Origin: Hyphomonas sp.
Lineage (GTDB): Bacteria; Pseudomonadota; Alphaproteobacteria; Caulobacterales; Hyphomonadaceae
Reading direction: 5' to 3'
Length of the DNA: 64,000 bases
Assembly (NCBI RefSeq): GCF_018402285.1
Contig: NZ_JAGYJH010000006.1
Span: 1-64,000 of the forward strand
The position numbers and the translations under genes were made by a program. A model generated the notes under the pieces. The model saw nothing but the letters and a program-made list of their open reading frames with translations. It did not search any database and had not been told where the DNA came from. Shown one piece after another: positions 1 to 7,478 of the stretch (position 1 is its first letter; every line of letters starts with the position of its first letter).

Positions 1-76
1 GGCGCACCCAAGAGGATTTGAACCTCTGACCTTTGCCTTCGGAGGGCAACGCTCTATCCAGCTGAGCTATGGGTGC
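1..76 (-). tRNA. tRNA-Arg (anticodon CCG)
   Basis: Read on the minus strand this folds as a cloverleaf. The acceptor stem pairs GCACCCA with TGGGTGC, there is a D-arm with AGCTCAGCTGG, and the T-arm carries GGTTCAAATCC. The anticodon loop is CTCCGAA, giving CCG (Arg). The 3' end reads discriminator G then CC at the first bases of the window, so the terminal A of an encoded CCA would lie just outside it. Confidence 0.95.
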
Positions 77-212
77 TGCGCACGGCGGTGTTTATGCGAT
101 GCGCGCGGGCTGCGCAACCGCGTTTGCCTGAAGCCGGGCATAGACGGGCCGGGGCAGTGCTCTCTATGGTGGTCCCGGAATTCCTGCCCGGCCCGGAAAG
201 GTGCTGCTGAAG

Positions 213-1226
213 ATGAAGATGCCCTCTGCCTCCTTCCTGATGGCCGGCTGCGGCTTGTTCCTGATTGCCGGTTGCGAGCCAGCCGCGCCGGGGGCGTCGG
301 CGCGTGAAGAAGCCGCCGCGGCAACTTGTGACGCTTCCCGTCGCGCGGAGCTGCGGGCGATGCGGCCGAATCTCGAGACCGCTGCGCTGGATGCGGCCCG
401 GGAAAGCCGGGGGGATGGCGCGCCTGCGCTCTGGACAATGCGGGACGAGGACACGACCATCCATCTTCTCGGCACGGTGCATCTGCTGCGGCCGGAGTTG
501 GAATGGATGACGCCGGAAATCGAGATGGCGATTGCAAGCGCCGACACCATTGTGTTCGAGGCCGACACAACGAGCCCGGACGCGCAGCGCGAGCTGATGA
601 AGTTCTACACGACGCAGGGCTTTTTCACTGATGGCACGCAGCTGACATCGATGCTGTCGGAGGTAGAAACCCAGGAACTGACGGTGGCGCTGGAAACGAT
701 CGGCCTGCCGATCGAGGCACTGCTGCCCTACCAGCCCTGGATGGCAGCGGTGAACATGTCGGTCAAGCAGATGCTGGACGAGGGTTTTGATCCCGAAGCA
801 GGCGTCGAGAAGGTGATCGAGCGGTCGGCCATGGAGCGGGGCGCAGACTTTGCCTTCCTAGAAACGGTGGAAGAACAGCTGGGCGGACTGGCTGGCCTTG
901 GCGAATGCGAACAGGTCGATTTCCTGATGGCTACGGTCGACGGGCTTGGCGAAGGCACCGCGACGCTCGACCTGCTGGTTGATGAATGGGCAGACGGGGA
1001 CGTGACCGGCCTTGGCCTGATGATGGCAAATCCCGAAATGCTCGGGTCACAGCCGATTTATGATGCGATGATGACGGATCGTAACACCCGGTGGGTGCCC
1101 AAGATCACGGCGATGCTGGAACAGCCCGGCACCATCCTGGTTGCCGTTGGCGCGGGACATCTGGCGGGGGAGGATAGCGTCATCAAGATGCTGCGCGACG
1201 AAGGATTTGCCGTCGAAGGCCCGTAG
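213..1226 (+). CDS. TraB/GumN family lipoprotein
   Basis: The 337-residue product belongs to the TraB/PrgY/GumN family, whose signature here is HLLGTVHLL after the first 80 residues and VGAGHL near the C-terminus. These conserved His and Gly residues resemble those of a Tiki-type metalloprotease fold, but the bacterial function is not settled. The N-terminus is a lipoprotein signal: a hydrophobic stretch ends in I-A-G-C with Cys21, so the protein is probably tethered to a membrane facing the periplasm. I chose the ATG at 213 over the in-frame GTG at 201 because a GGAAAGG ribosome site (196-202) fits it. It stands alone, converging on hisN, whose stop lies 15 bases beyond. Confidence 0.85.
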   Translation: MKMPSASFLMAGCGLFLIAGCEPAAPGASAREEAAAATCDASRRAELRAMRPNLETAALDAARESRGDGAPALWTMRDEDTTIHLLGTVHLLRPELEWMTPEIEMAIASADTIVFEADTTSPDAQRELMKFYTTQGFFTDGTQLTSMLSEVETQELTVALETIGLPIEALLPYQPWMAAVNMSVKQMLDEGFDPEAGVEKVIERSAMERGADFAFLETVEEQLGGLAGLGECEQVDFLMATVDGLGEGTATLDLLVDEWADGDVTGLGLMMANPEMLGSQPIYDAMMTDRNTRWVPKITAMLEQPGTILVAVGAGHLAGEDSVIKMLRDEGFAVEGP

Positions 1227-1241
1227 CAGATCGGCAGCGGC

Positions 1242-2054
1242 TCAGTCTGCAGCGCGGCGCAGCGCAAGGAGCGCCTGCACCAGGATGCCCTCACTGGCCG
1301 CGCAGACGATCTGGCCGCCGAGCGCCGGGGGCTCGCCTCGCCAGTTGGTGGCGATGCCGCCCGCCCCGCGCACGACCGGGATGAGGGCCGCCACGTCCCA
1401 AGCCTTGAGACCGGACTCGGCGACAAGGTCCAGCGTGCCCCCTGCCACCCGCGCATAGGCATAGGCGTCAAGGCCATAGCGGGTGATGCGGGCTGTGGCG
1501 CGCAGATGGTTCCAGGCTCCCTGTTCAGGCGGGGTGAAGATGAAGGGGTCCGTAGTCGCGATGGTTGCGGCGCGCAGGTCCGGATTTCCCGAGACACGGA
1601 TCGGCACGGTCCCGGCCGCGCTCGACATTTCCGCGCCGCCGGGCCAGCCGATATAGCGCTCGCTGACGACTGGCTGGTCGATGACGCCGAGGATGGGCGT
1701 GCCTTCCGGGTTCACCAGCGCGATCAGCGTCGTCCAGACGGGCAGACCGCCGACGAAGGCGCGGGTGCCGTCGATGGGGTCGAAATACCAGCGCCAGCCG
1801 CTGGCGGAGGCTGTTTCGGGGAATTCCTCACCCGTGACACCGTCGTCGGGACGCTCGGCGGAAATGAGGGCGCGCATCGCCAGTTCGGCGGCGCGGTCTG
1901 CTTCGGTGACGGGATCGAAAGCCGAACCGGGGGCGCCGGACTTGTGGTCAACAGCGGCGAGGTTGCGGAAATGTGGTCGGATGGCGGCCCAGGCGGCGTC
2001 TGCCAGCCTGTGGGCGAGCGCAATGTCGTCTGCGATGTTGCGGGTAGAGATCAT
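1242..2054 (-). CDS. hisN: Histidinol-phosphatase, inositol monophosphatase family
   Basis: The 270-residue protein has the metal-binding signatures of the inositol monophosphatase superfamily: GEE at about residue 75, DPIDGTRAF at about 92-100, and the C-terminal WDVAALIPVVRGAGG motif. Alphaproteobacterial members with this spacing, and with Arg and Phe after DPIDGT, are usually HisN, which dephosphorylates histidinol phosphate in histidine synthesis. Substrate choice among inositol-phosphate, fructose-bisphosphate and histidinol-phosphate enzymes is not certain from motifs alone. The start at 2054 (MISTRN) drops a 12-residue extension that is not family-like. It lies 32 bases downstream of the XRE regulator on the same strand, so the two may share a transcript. 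Confidence 0.85.
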   Translation of the reverse strand: MISTRNIADDIALAHRLADAAWAAIRPHFRNLAAVDHKSGAPGSAFDPVTEADRAAELAMRALISAERPDDGVTGEEFPETASASGWRWYFDPIDGTRAFVGGLPVWTTLIALVNPEGTPILGVIDQPVVSERYIGWPGGAEMSSAAGTVPIRVSGNPDLRAATIATTDPFIFTPPEQGAWNHLRATARITRYGLDAYAYARVAGGTLDLVAESGLKAWDVAALIPVVRGAGGIATNWRGEPPALGGQIVCAASEGILVQALLALRRAAD

Positions 2055-2086
2055 GGGCGAGGCGATGCCTCGCCCATGGGATAAGG

Positions 2087-2485
2087 TCAAGCAGCGCCGG
2101 TGCTGGAGGTGTCCTGCTCGAGCGCTTTTGCAAGCTCCAGCAGGCGGCGGCGGGGACGCTCGCTGAGGCGGTAGTACGCGCGCACCAGTTCCAGCGTCTC
2201 TTTCTGGGAGAGGATGTCGCCTTCCATCTGTTCGGCGTCGTTGGCGGCGTTGGGCACAGTGCCCGGCACAACCATGCCGTCATAGAAATACTGGACGGAG
2301 ACATTCATCGCCCTGGCCAGGTCATACAGGCGGGAGGCGGTAATGCGGTTTGCGCCACACTCGTATTTCTGAATCTGCTGGAAGCGCACGCCCACCTGGG
2401 ACGCCAGATCCTGCTGTGTCATGCCAAGCAGGCGGCGGCGGCGGCGCAGGCGTTTGCCAACGTGCAGGTCTGTTTCGTCAGCCAT
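2087..2485 (-). CDS. XRE-family helix-turn-helix transcriptional regulator
   Basis: A 132-residue protein with an N-terminal Cro/CI-type HTH at about residues 10-65, containing RRLLGMTQQDLASQVG and FQQIQKYECGANR, then a short alpha-helical tail. This is the single-domain XRE class very common in alphaproteobacteria, where it binds DNA as a dimer. The ATG at 2485 has a GGAGAGGG ribosome site a few bases upstream on the minus strand, which favours it over the longer frame from 2527. The tail (RPRRRLLELAKAL) is typical of the group. The target genes cannot be told from the sequence. It is probably co-transcribed with hisN downstream. Confidence 0.88.
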   Translation of the reverse strand: MADETDLHVGKRLRRRRRLLGMTQQDLASQVGVRFQQIQKYECGANRITASRLYDLARAMNVSVQYFYDGMVVPGTVPNAANDAEQMEGDILSQKETLELVRAYYRLSERPRRRLLELAKALEQDTSSTGAA

Positions 2486-2633
2486 GATCCCTCTCCATTC
2501 TGGTGCGGGACCGCCAATCAGTCCCAAATCAGGATATTCGCGCAGTTTCTACGCAATTGCCGTGCCGGGGCCGGGAAACTGCCCGAAGATTGGGCATTGC
2601 AGGGGGGTGGGCCCGGGTGCGGCGAATAGGTTC

Positions 2634-2662
2634 TTGGTCGTTTGTGCATCGCAACATAGGTT
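2634..2662 (+). promoter_or_regulatory. Sigma-70-type promoter for the small RNA
   Basis: TTGGTC at 2634-2639 and TAGGTT at 2657-2662 are separated by exactly 17 bases. This matches a housekeeping promoter with the TTG-rich -35 typical of alphaproteobacteria. It would start transcription at about 2669, at the foot of the first hairpin of the proposed RNA. Prediction from sequence only. Confidence 0.45.
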
Positions 2663-2668
2663 GAACTT

Positions 2669-2740
2669 GCACTTCGGTGCAGACGCCTCTGGCGTTTCCT
2701 CCCTTTGACTTCGGCCGCGCCTGTTGGCGCGGCCTTTTTT
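2669..2740 (+). ncRNA. Candidate small regulatory RNA
   Basis: In the gap between the XRE gene and the amidohydrolase gene, both on the minus strand, the plus strand holds a compact structured unit of about 72 bases. Hairpin 1 is GCAC-TTCG-GTGC (2669-2680), with a UUCG tetraloop. Hairpin 2 is ACGCC-TCT-GGCGT (2683-2695). An unpaired linker contains CCTCCC (2698-2703), a perfect anti-Shine-Dalgarno stretch. A strong intrinsic terminator ends at 2740. A well-spaced promoter lies just upstream. No reading frame on the plus strand needs this terminator. Alphaproteobacterial small RNAs that expose CCUCC motifs are known to act on ribosome-binding sites, so a trans-acting translational regulator is a reasonable inference. 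Confidence 0.55.
2713..2740 (+). terminator. Strong intrinsic terminator
   Basis: GGCCGCGCC (2713-2721), loop TGTT, GGCGCGGCC (2726-2734), then six T residues. The nine-base-pair perfect GC stem with a T-tract only on the plus-strand side shows it serves plus-strand transcription, where the only upstream candidate is the small RNA. Confidence 0.85.
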
Positions 2741-2759
2741 CTTTAAAGTCAGGGTGTTG

Positions 2760-3734
2760 TCAGCGGGCTGCGAGCTGCTGGATGGCCTCGATCATCTCCG
2801 TGATGGCCGAGTCCATGACCGGACGGAGGCTGGCAAAGCGTCCTGACCGGGTGATGGCCTGCTCGTCCATGTACAGGCCGCGATTGATTTCGATCTGGAT
2901 GGCGTGGACACCGCGTTTCGGGCGGCCATAGCGCCGTGTGGTGTAGCCCCCGGCATAGGGCGCGTTTCGGGCGACCGTCAGCCCGTGATTGCGGAAGGCC
3001 CGCTCCAGCCGGTTCACCAGGCGCGGGTCGCAGCTCGATCCGAAGCGGTCGCCGAGCACGATATCGGGCAGGTTCCGCCGGCCCGGCTGTACCGAGGGCA
3101 TGGAGTGACAGTCGATCAACAGCGCGCGGCCATGGATGTCGCGCCGGGCATCGAGCAGGGCGGTCAATGTGTTGTGATAGACGTCATGGATGCTCGCAAG
3201 TCGTTCTTCGCCCTCTGCCTTTGACAGGAGGCGGCCATAGATGGCCTCGCCTTTCGCCCCGACGCGGGGCAGGCAGCCGAGCCCGGCTTCCACCCGCGGT
3301 GTCGGCAGGGCACAGGCCCGCGGTGGGCCGTCATGAAACATGGCCGGGTCAAGCTCGTGCGGATCGCGGTTGAGATCGACGACGGATCGCCCGTACCTGG
3401 CCACCAGCAGGGCAGCGCCACGGGCGGGCGCGCTTGCAAACAGCTCGTCAACAAAAGCGTCTTCGGTGCGCCGCACATCCATCAGGGGTACGCAGAGCGC
3501 TGAAACCATGCACGAAGGATAGAGATTGCCCGAATGGGGGCTGGCGAAGACGACCGGCACACTGTCGCCCTGAGGGACGGACAGGAGGAAGGGCGCGGCG
3601 AACCCGGGCGGCTCAACCTGCAGTCCTTCATCAATCGTTAGGATCGGCGACGTATCCGGCATCAGTGCAATGGTTTGAAAATCGTTCGCAAGGTCAAGGC
3701 CTTTCAGCGCTCGCGTGTGGTGCCGGTCTTGCAT
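2760..3734 (-). CDS. N-formylglutamate amidohydrolase family protein
   Basis: Up to 324 residues. The family pattern is clear: FASPHSGNLYP, the RTEDAFVDELF block, ARYGRSVVDLNRDP, a central LLIDCHSMPS with the metal-binding His, and a C-terminal NAPYAGGYTTRRYG segment followed by IQIEINRGLYM. Known members hydrolyse N-formylglutamate to glutamate and formate in histidine breakdown. No other hut gene is adjacent, so a different N-acyl substrate is possible. Two starts are open: ATG 3734 and ATG 3662 (MPDTSP). The shorter one fits the family's usual N-terminus, and neither has a good ribosome site. It is divergent from cpdR. Confidence 0.85.
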   Translation of the reverse strand: MQDRHHTRALKGLDLANDFQTIALMPDTSPILTIDEGLQVEPPGFAAPFLLSVPQGDSVPVVFASPHSGNLYPSCMVSALCVPLMDVRRTEDAFVDELFASAPARGAALLVARYGRSVVDLNRDPHELDPAMFHDGPPRACALPTPRVEAGLGCLPRVGAKGEAIYGRLLSKAEGEERLASIHDVYHNTLTALLDARRDIHGRALLIDCHSMPSVQPGRRNLPDIVLGDRFGSSCDPRLVNRLERAFRNHGLTVARNAPYAGGYTTRRYGRPKRGVHAIQIEINRGLYMDEQAITRSGRFASLRPVMDSAITEMIEAIQQLAAR

Positions 3735-3812
3735 GCCATCATGTTCATCGCCGATTTACCATCGGCAAGCTTAATGTGTTAATTGTGTGAGTCGCACCAC
3801 AGGGGACCCTGC

Positions 3813-4172
3813 GTGACCAAGATCCTGCTCGCTGAAGATGATGATTCGATGCGCACCTTCCTTGCCTCGGCGTTGCGCCGGGCAGGACATGACGTGCAGG
3901 ATTACGCAGACGGTGAAACCGCGCTGCAGGCGCTGGAGCGTGAGGTGTTCGACCTTTTGCTCACCGACATCGTGATGCCCGGCCTTGACGGGATCGAGCT
4001 CGCCCGCCGCGGCGCCGAACTCGACCCGGCCATGAAGATCGTCTTCATCACAGGGTTCGCGGCCGTGGCCCTTTCTTCGGGTTCGCCGACGCCGGCCGGC
4101 GCCAAGGTGTTGTCCAAGCCCTTCCACCTGCGCGAAATCGTGGAAGAGGTCGACAAGGTGATGGCGGCCTGA
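3813..4172 (+). CDS. cpdR: Response regulator CpdR
   Basis: A stand-alone receiver domain of 119 residues. It has the acidic pocket E8-D9-D10, the phosphoacceptor D52 in LLLTDIVMPGLDGIELARR, the conserved ITGFAAVAL segment and Lys in LSKPFH. This sequence pattern is specific to CpdR of Caulobacter and its relatives. In Caulobacter, CpdR is phosphorylated by the CckA-ChpT relay, and the unphosphorylated form localises to the pole and primes ClpXP to degrade CtrA regulators and PdeA. I chose the GTG at 3813 because an AGGGGA ribosome site precedes it and CpdR proteins begin just before KILLAEDD. The product ends in Ala-Ala. Divergent from the amidohydrolase gene. Confidence 0.93.
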   Translation: MTKILLAEDDDSMRTFLASALRRAGHDVQDYADGETALQALEREVFDLLLTDIVMPGLDGIELARRGAELDPAMKIVFITGFAAVALSSGSPTPAGAKVLSKPFHLREIVEEVDKVMAA

Positions 4173-4271
4173 CACAGCCCCTGCACCGATAATGGCGCCA
4201 GCTGCACGTCCTCCATCAAAGGCGGCTTGACGCGCCAGCCCGGATTGTTCATTACGCCACTTCTTCAGGCT

Positions 4272-4290
4272 TGACCCCAGCGGGTCATTT
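4272..4290 (+). terminator. Possible weak terminator after cpdR
   Basis: TGACCC (4272-4277), loop CAGC, GGGTCA (4282-4287), then TTT. A six-base-pair stem with a short T-tract sits between cpdR and tRNA-Val and could end the cpdR transcript. Confidence 0.35.
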
Positions 4291-4296
4291 CCGGAA

Positions 4297-4371
<75 letters not shown>

Positions 4372-4478
4372 TTACACCACGGAAAACAAACAGAATTCTG
4401 GGATTGGCGCTGTCTTTGGCCAGCCTACGCTCAGCGCGGTTTTCGTGGGTGTCCAAGCCCTACGCCCACCCGCACAGC

Positions 4479-4501
4479 GCACAAAACAGCATGTTTTGTG
4501 C
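4479..4501. promoter_or_regulatory. Perfect inverted repeat, possible operator
   Basis: Arms GCACAAAACA (4479-4488) and TGTTTTGTGC (4492-4501) with a 3-base spacer. The arms are A/T-rich in the middle and there is no T-tract, so this looks more like a dimeric regulator site than a terminator. It lies 234 bases upstream of doxX. Confidence 0.45.
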
Positions 4502-4547
4502 AAGCTGCACGAGCAGGGCAGGCGCGGCGATCAGCGGCCCGGCAGCG

Positions 4548-4651
4548 TGTCCTGCTTCAGCTCTTGCCCCACGCTGGTTCATTGCTCATTAAAATGGTGT
4601 CGGCTGGCTTCAGATTCGGGGCGCTGAATTTGAGGGAGACCCGTGTTGATG
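4548..4651 (+). repeat. Leader repeat, copy 1 (orphan)
   Basis: This pairs with 5271-5375. By eye the two copies share about 85% of bases over 105 aligned positions with one gap. Both run from TGTCCTGCTTCAG through AGGGAGACCCGT to an ATG. Copy 1 opens only a 16-codon frame, while copy 2 opens the rhodanese gene. Homology running up to the start codon suggests duplication of a 5' untranslated region plus start, with loss of the gene once driven by copy 1. Confidence 0.75.
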
Positions 4652-4734
4652 CCGAGCGCTCGCTCCCAGTTAAATCCCACCTTAGACGCCAACTACTGAA
4701 AAACGCACGCCGAACCTGAAAGGGGACTAAGCGC

Positions 4735-5166
4735 ATGTCGAACGCACTGATCATCGCAGGACGGTTCCTGCTCGGTCTCTACTTTCTCGTGCCCGGACTC
4801 ATGAAGTTTGCCGCGCCGGACATGCATGTTGCCCTCATGCACATGCACAACGTGCCGCTGGCAGAGCCGCTGATGTGGGTGGCTGCAATAGCAAATGTTG
4901 CCGGCGGGCTGCTCCTGATTTCCGGGAGGCATGTTTGCCTGACGGCGCTCGGCTTCGTTGTCTACGTCTTGCTGGTCAATGTGATGCTTCATGACTTCTG
5001 GAACAATCACCCGGGCGTTTCAAGCGAACGGGAAACGCAGAATTTCATCAAGAATCTCGGTATAGTTGCAGGGCTGCTGGTTCTCGCTGGCCAAAGCAGA
5101 CTGCGCTCCTTTACGCACAAAGGATGGTGGCGATCGGACCGGATGGTGAACCGCGATCAGGCGTAA
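4735..5166 (+). CDS. DoxX family membrane protein
   Basis: A 143-residue inner-membrane protein with four predicted helices at about 3-20, 44-62, 65-84 and 105-120. It has the DoxX-type opening GRFLLGLYFLVPGLMKF, with a central WVAAIANVAGGLLL, a VMLHDFWN segment and a cytoplasmic basic tail. DoxX/DoxD relatives take part in thiosulfate:quinone oxidoreductase in archaea and in redox or sulfur stress in bacteria, but many are uncharacterised. The gene next door encodes a periplasmic rhodanese, which supports a link to sulfur chemistry as inference. An AAAGGGGA ribosome site precedes the ATG. Confidence 0.85.
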   Translation: MSNALIIAGRFLLGLYFLVPGLMKFAAPDMHVALMHMHNVPLAEPLMWVAAIANVAGGLLLISGRHVCLTALGFVVYVLLVNVMLHDFWNNHPGVSSERETQNFIKNLGIVAGLLVLAGQSRLRSFTHKGWWRSDRMVNRDQA

Positions 5167-5180
5167 CATCTTTGGGGGGA

Positions 5181-5199
5181 ATCTTGAGTAGCTCAAGAT
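5181..5199. promoter_or_regulatory. Palindromic operator candidate upstream of rhodanese gene
   Basis: ATCTTGAG-TAG-CTCAAGAT, two perfect 8-base arms around 3 bases. The core CTTGAG-N3-CTCAAG recurs at 5875-5889, upstream of the SDR gene. The site sits 171 bases before the rhodanese start, just after doxX. Two closely similar palindromes at this spacing suggest one regulator controls both genes. Confidence 0.55.
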
Positions 5200-5270
5200 G
5201 TTGGCAGGCGGAGAGAGGGAAATTGGCTGAGAATGTTTACCGCGTGAGGGGCAGGCCAGGCTCGCCAGCT

Positions 5271-5375
5271 TGTCCTGCTTCAGCCCTTGCACCCACACTG
5301 GTTCATCGCTCATCACAATGGTGGCGGCTGGCTGCAGATCCGTGGCGTTGCATTTAAGGGAGACCCGTAATGATG
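5271..5375 (+). repeat. Leader repeat, copy 2 (in front of the rhodanese gene)
   Basis: Partner of 4548-4651, about 85% identical by eye. It ends on the tandem ATG ATG that starts the rhodanese gene, and includes the shared AAGGGAGACCCG segment that would hold the ribosome site. It could be a conserved untranslated leader or a duplicated promoter region. Confidence 0.75.
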
Positions 5376-5834
5376 AGACATGTTGTTGTAGCCCTTTCCA
5401 TGCTCATGGCGGCGGGTGTGAGCCATGCGGGTGAGCCGATGACACCCGAAGCAGTAGTCGCCGCTGCCCGGGAAGGCGTCACCTTCGTTGACAATGATCA
5501 CATCACGGCCCGGCAGGCGGCCAATTCAGAGCTGGTACTGTTGGATGTGCGCACCGAGCGTGAGTTCACCATGGGCCGCATTCCTGGTGCCACATGGATG
5601 GCGCGCGGTGTCGTCGAGTTCCGCTTGGCCGAAACGATGCGGGACGCAGACGCAGAGATCATCGTCTATTGCGCGACAGGCAGTCGGGCGGCGCTGGTCC
5701 AGAAGACCCTTGTGGCCCAAGGCTACCGCAATGTTTCCGCGCATGAAGGCTTTGAGACCTGGGCAGGGGCGCGCCTTCCCGTTGAGAACACTTATGGCAC
5801 ATTCGAACTGATTGAGGCCGTGAAGGGTGACTGA
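5370..5834 (+). CDS. Periplasmic rhodanese-like protein
   Basis: 154 residues with a Sec signal peptide (cleavage after SHA, residue 20) and one rhodanese domain at about residues 44-145. The active-site loop is C101-A-T-G-S-R, so the catalytic Cys is kept and single-domain sulfurtransferase activity is plausible. LLDVRTEREF and GRIPGA are the family landmarks. The role would be to move sulfane sulfur, from thiosulfate or persulfide, in the periplasm. A DoxX gene lies upstream and an SDR gene downstream. The start could be ATG 5370 or 5373, and the upstream repeat aligns its ATG with 5373. Confidence 0.88.
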   Translation: MMRHVVVALSMLMAAGVSHAGEPMTPEAVVAAAREGVTFVDNDHITARQAANSELVLLDVRTEREFTMGRIPGATWMARGVVEFRLAETMRDADAEIIVYCATGSRAALVQKTLVAQGYRNVSAHEGFETWAGARLPVENTYGTFELIEAVKGD

Positions 5835-5874
5835 TCGGCAGGCATAGTAATCTGTAGGCGGACGGTATGTGTTT

Positions 5875-5889
5875 CTTGAGTTACTCAAG
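5875..5889. promoter_or_regulatory. Palindromic operator candidate upstream of SDR gene
   Basis: CTTGAG-TTA-CTCAAG, the same 6-base arms and 3-base spacing as the core of the palindrome at 5181-5199. It lies 57 bases before the SDR start, a normal position for an operator overlapping a promoter. Confidence 0.55.
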
Positions 5890-5945
5890 TTTCGACCGCG
5901 GCCACTGGGCAGGGATAAAACAACACACACCTGTAAGGAAAGCGC

Positions 5946-6902
5946 ATGGAATTATTGCGAGACAAAGTAGCACTGGTAACAGGTGCGGGCAGGGGGTTGG
6001 GCCGCTGTTATGCACTTGCCATGGCCGAGGCCGGCGCCAGGATCGTCGTCAACGATTTTGGTGGCCAGTTGGACGGGCTTGCTTCCGGCGAAGACCCTGC
6101 CGGAGAGGTCGTGCGGGAAATCGAAGCGGCAGGCGGGGTCGCCCTTGCAAACCGCGCCAGCGTTGCGAGTTGGTCAGGCGCTGAAAGCATGATCCGGGAT
6201 GCGGTCACCGCGTTCGGCAAGATTGATATTGTCGTCAACAATGCCGGGATTTCGCGCAGTGTGGCGCTGGTCGACATGCAGGAGTCCGATGCGGATCTCG
6301 AGATCGGTGTTCATCTTAAAGGAGCCTTGGCCACTACGCATTTTGCATCGGCTTGGTGGCATGAAGCAGGTCCGGCGCCGGGCCGAGCCATCATCAACAC
6401 CACGTCAGCAGCCGGGTTGCATCCCAATTACGGGGGGCAGCTCTATCCTGCTTGCAAGGCTGCCATCGCCGCCCTGACCATGGGCACTGCGCATGAGCTG
6501 GCCCATCTAGGGGTCAGAGCCAACGCTATTGCGCCGTGCGCGCGCACTAGAATGGTTGGACGCAGCGCGCTTGTAAGCAGATTGATGCCGCCTACGGACG
6601 GCTTTGACCGGCATGCTGCAGAACACATCGCGCCGCTGGTGGTATACCTTGCAAGTTCCAAGTGCCGTTTTACCGGCCGGGTCTTTGCCATGGAGGGGCC
6701 GGATGTTGCAACCTACACGCCCTGGAGCGTCGAGAAGCAGTACTCGCAGCCGGGCGGCTGGACTGCAGAAACCCTCGCAGAGGCATTCTCCGCACACGGC
6801 GAACAGGCCGAACATGTGGCATTCTTCCCTGGAGGTGCGGTGTCGTTTCGTCTGCCGAGCGGGCGCACCTTGAAAGAACTTGGGCAAGCGGGCGGGGCTT
6901 AG
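5946..6902 (+). CDS. Short-chain dehydrogenase/reductase
   Basis: 318 residues, classical SDR fold. The NAD(P)-binding motif T12-G-A-G-R-G-L-G19 is followed by VVNNAG at about 96-101, and the catalytic set is S154, Y167 and K171 (YPACK). The length and the FGGQLDG insertion after the second strand match the peroxisomal multifunctional-enzyme (HSD17B4) type of SDR, which acts on hydroxyacyl-CoA or steroid-like substrates. The real substrate is unknown. The C-terminal tail (FRLPSGRTLKELG) extends past the normal fold end. It is preceded by the shared palindrome, and a GTAAGGAAAG ribosome site fits ATG 5946. Confidence 0.88.
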   Translation: MELLRDKVALVTGAGRGLGRCYALAMAEAGARIVVNDFGGQLDGLASGEDPAGEVVREIEAAGGVALANRASVASWSGAESMIRDAVTAFGKIDIVVNNAGISRSVALVDMQESDADLEIGVHLKGALATTHFASAWWHEAGPAPGRAIINTTSAAGLHPNYGGQLYPACKAAIAALTMGTAHELAHLGVRANAIAPCARTRMVGRSALVSRLMPPTDGFDRHAAEHIAPLVVYLASSKCRFTGRVFAMEGPDVATYTPWSVEKQYSQPGGWTAETLAEAFSAHGEQAEHVAFFPGGAVSFRLPSGRTLKELGQAGGA

Positions 6903-7478
6903 AGAATTCTTCTGTGATAAGATTAAAGAAAGTGGTGCTGAACTTCGACCTGCCTACGCTTTGAAGTGTCCGCAGATCGCCGCGATACCCATAACCAGTT
7001 GCTTCCGGTTGAGCACGCGGCCAGGCAAGGCCTGCGATCATTCTTCCGGATACAGTTTAGTTTGTGATCGTCGCGGCAACCGGCCACGGCGCTTTCCTTG
7101 TTGCGCAGGGTATTTCTCGATGCCGAAGCTCTGCTCTATCTGCGGCCAACTTGTTGCATCCCTACGGGCCTACTTTGGTGTTCCCGGACAAAGCTCACGC
7201 ATCAGCCATGGCTCGTCAACTTTCTGCTGCTTTTTACATTTCCTGAGAGGAATCGGGTTCCAGCCGAGGCATGCAAGCTCAGAGGTGATCCGGGGTCATT
7301 GCCCTGAGCCCATCTTCATTCAATCTTCGACGGCGTCACCTCAACCAGCTGGTGCGCATAGCGCCGTTCAGAGGCATTCAATCATAAATTTTCTTATCCC
7401 TTCGGGTTGGTTGCCGCCTTCGCGATGGCCCTCTATCAAAGTGCCTTGTTGCAAAAGGTGCAGCAGGGGAGGGTCAAA
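6903..7478 (+). other. Gene-free accessory stretch
   Basis: I see no supported gene in these 576 bases. A plus-strand open frame spans 6880-7482, but it overlaps the SDR gene, has no ribosome site and gives a Cys/Ser-rich product without family features. The base composition is less GC-rich than in neighbouring genes, in line with decayed or acquired DNA. Confidence 0.6.

Larger units (their letters stand above)
4372..4734 (+). other. Gene-free stretch between tRNA-Val and doxX
   Basis: No convincing reading frame. It holds a perfect 10-bp inverted repeat at 4479-4501 and the first copy of a leader-type repeat at 4548-4651. The repeat is followed by a 16-codon orphan frame starting at ATG 4649 and stopping at 4699. 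The doxX ribosome site (AAAGGGGA) is at the right edge. The leader copy followed by a dead-end frame suggests that a gene was lost here. Confidence 0.6.
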
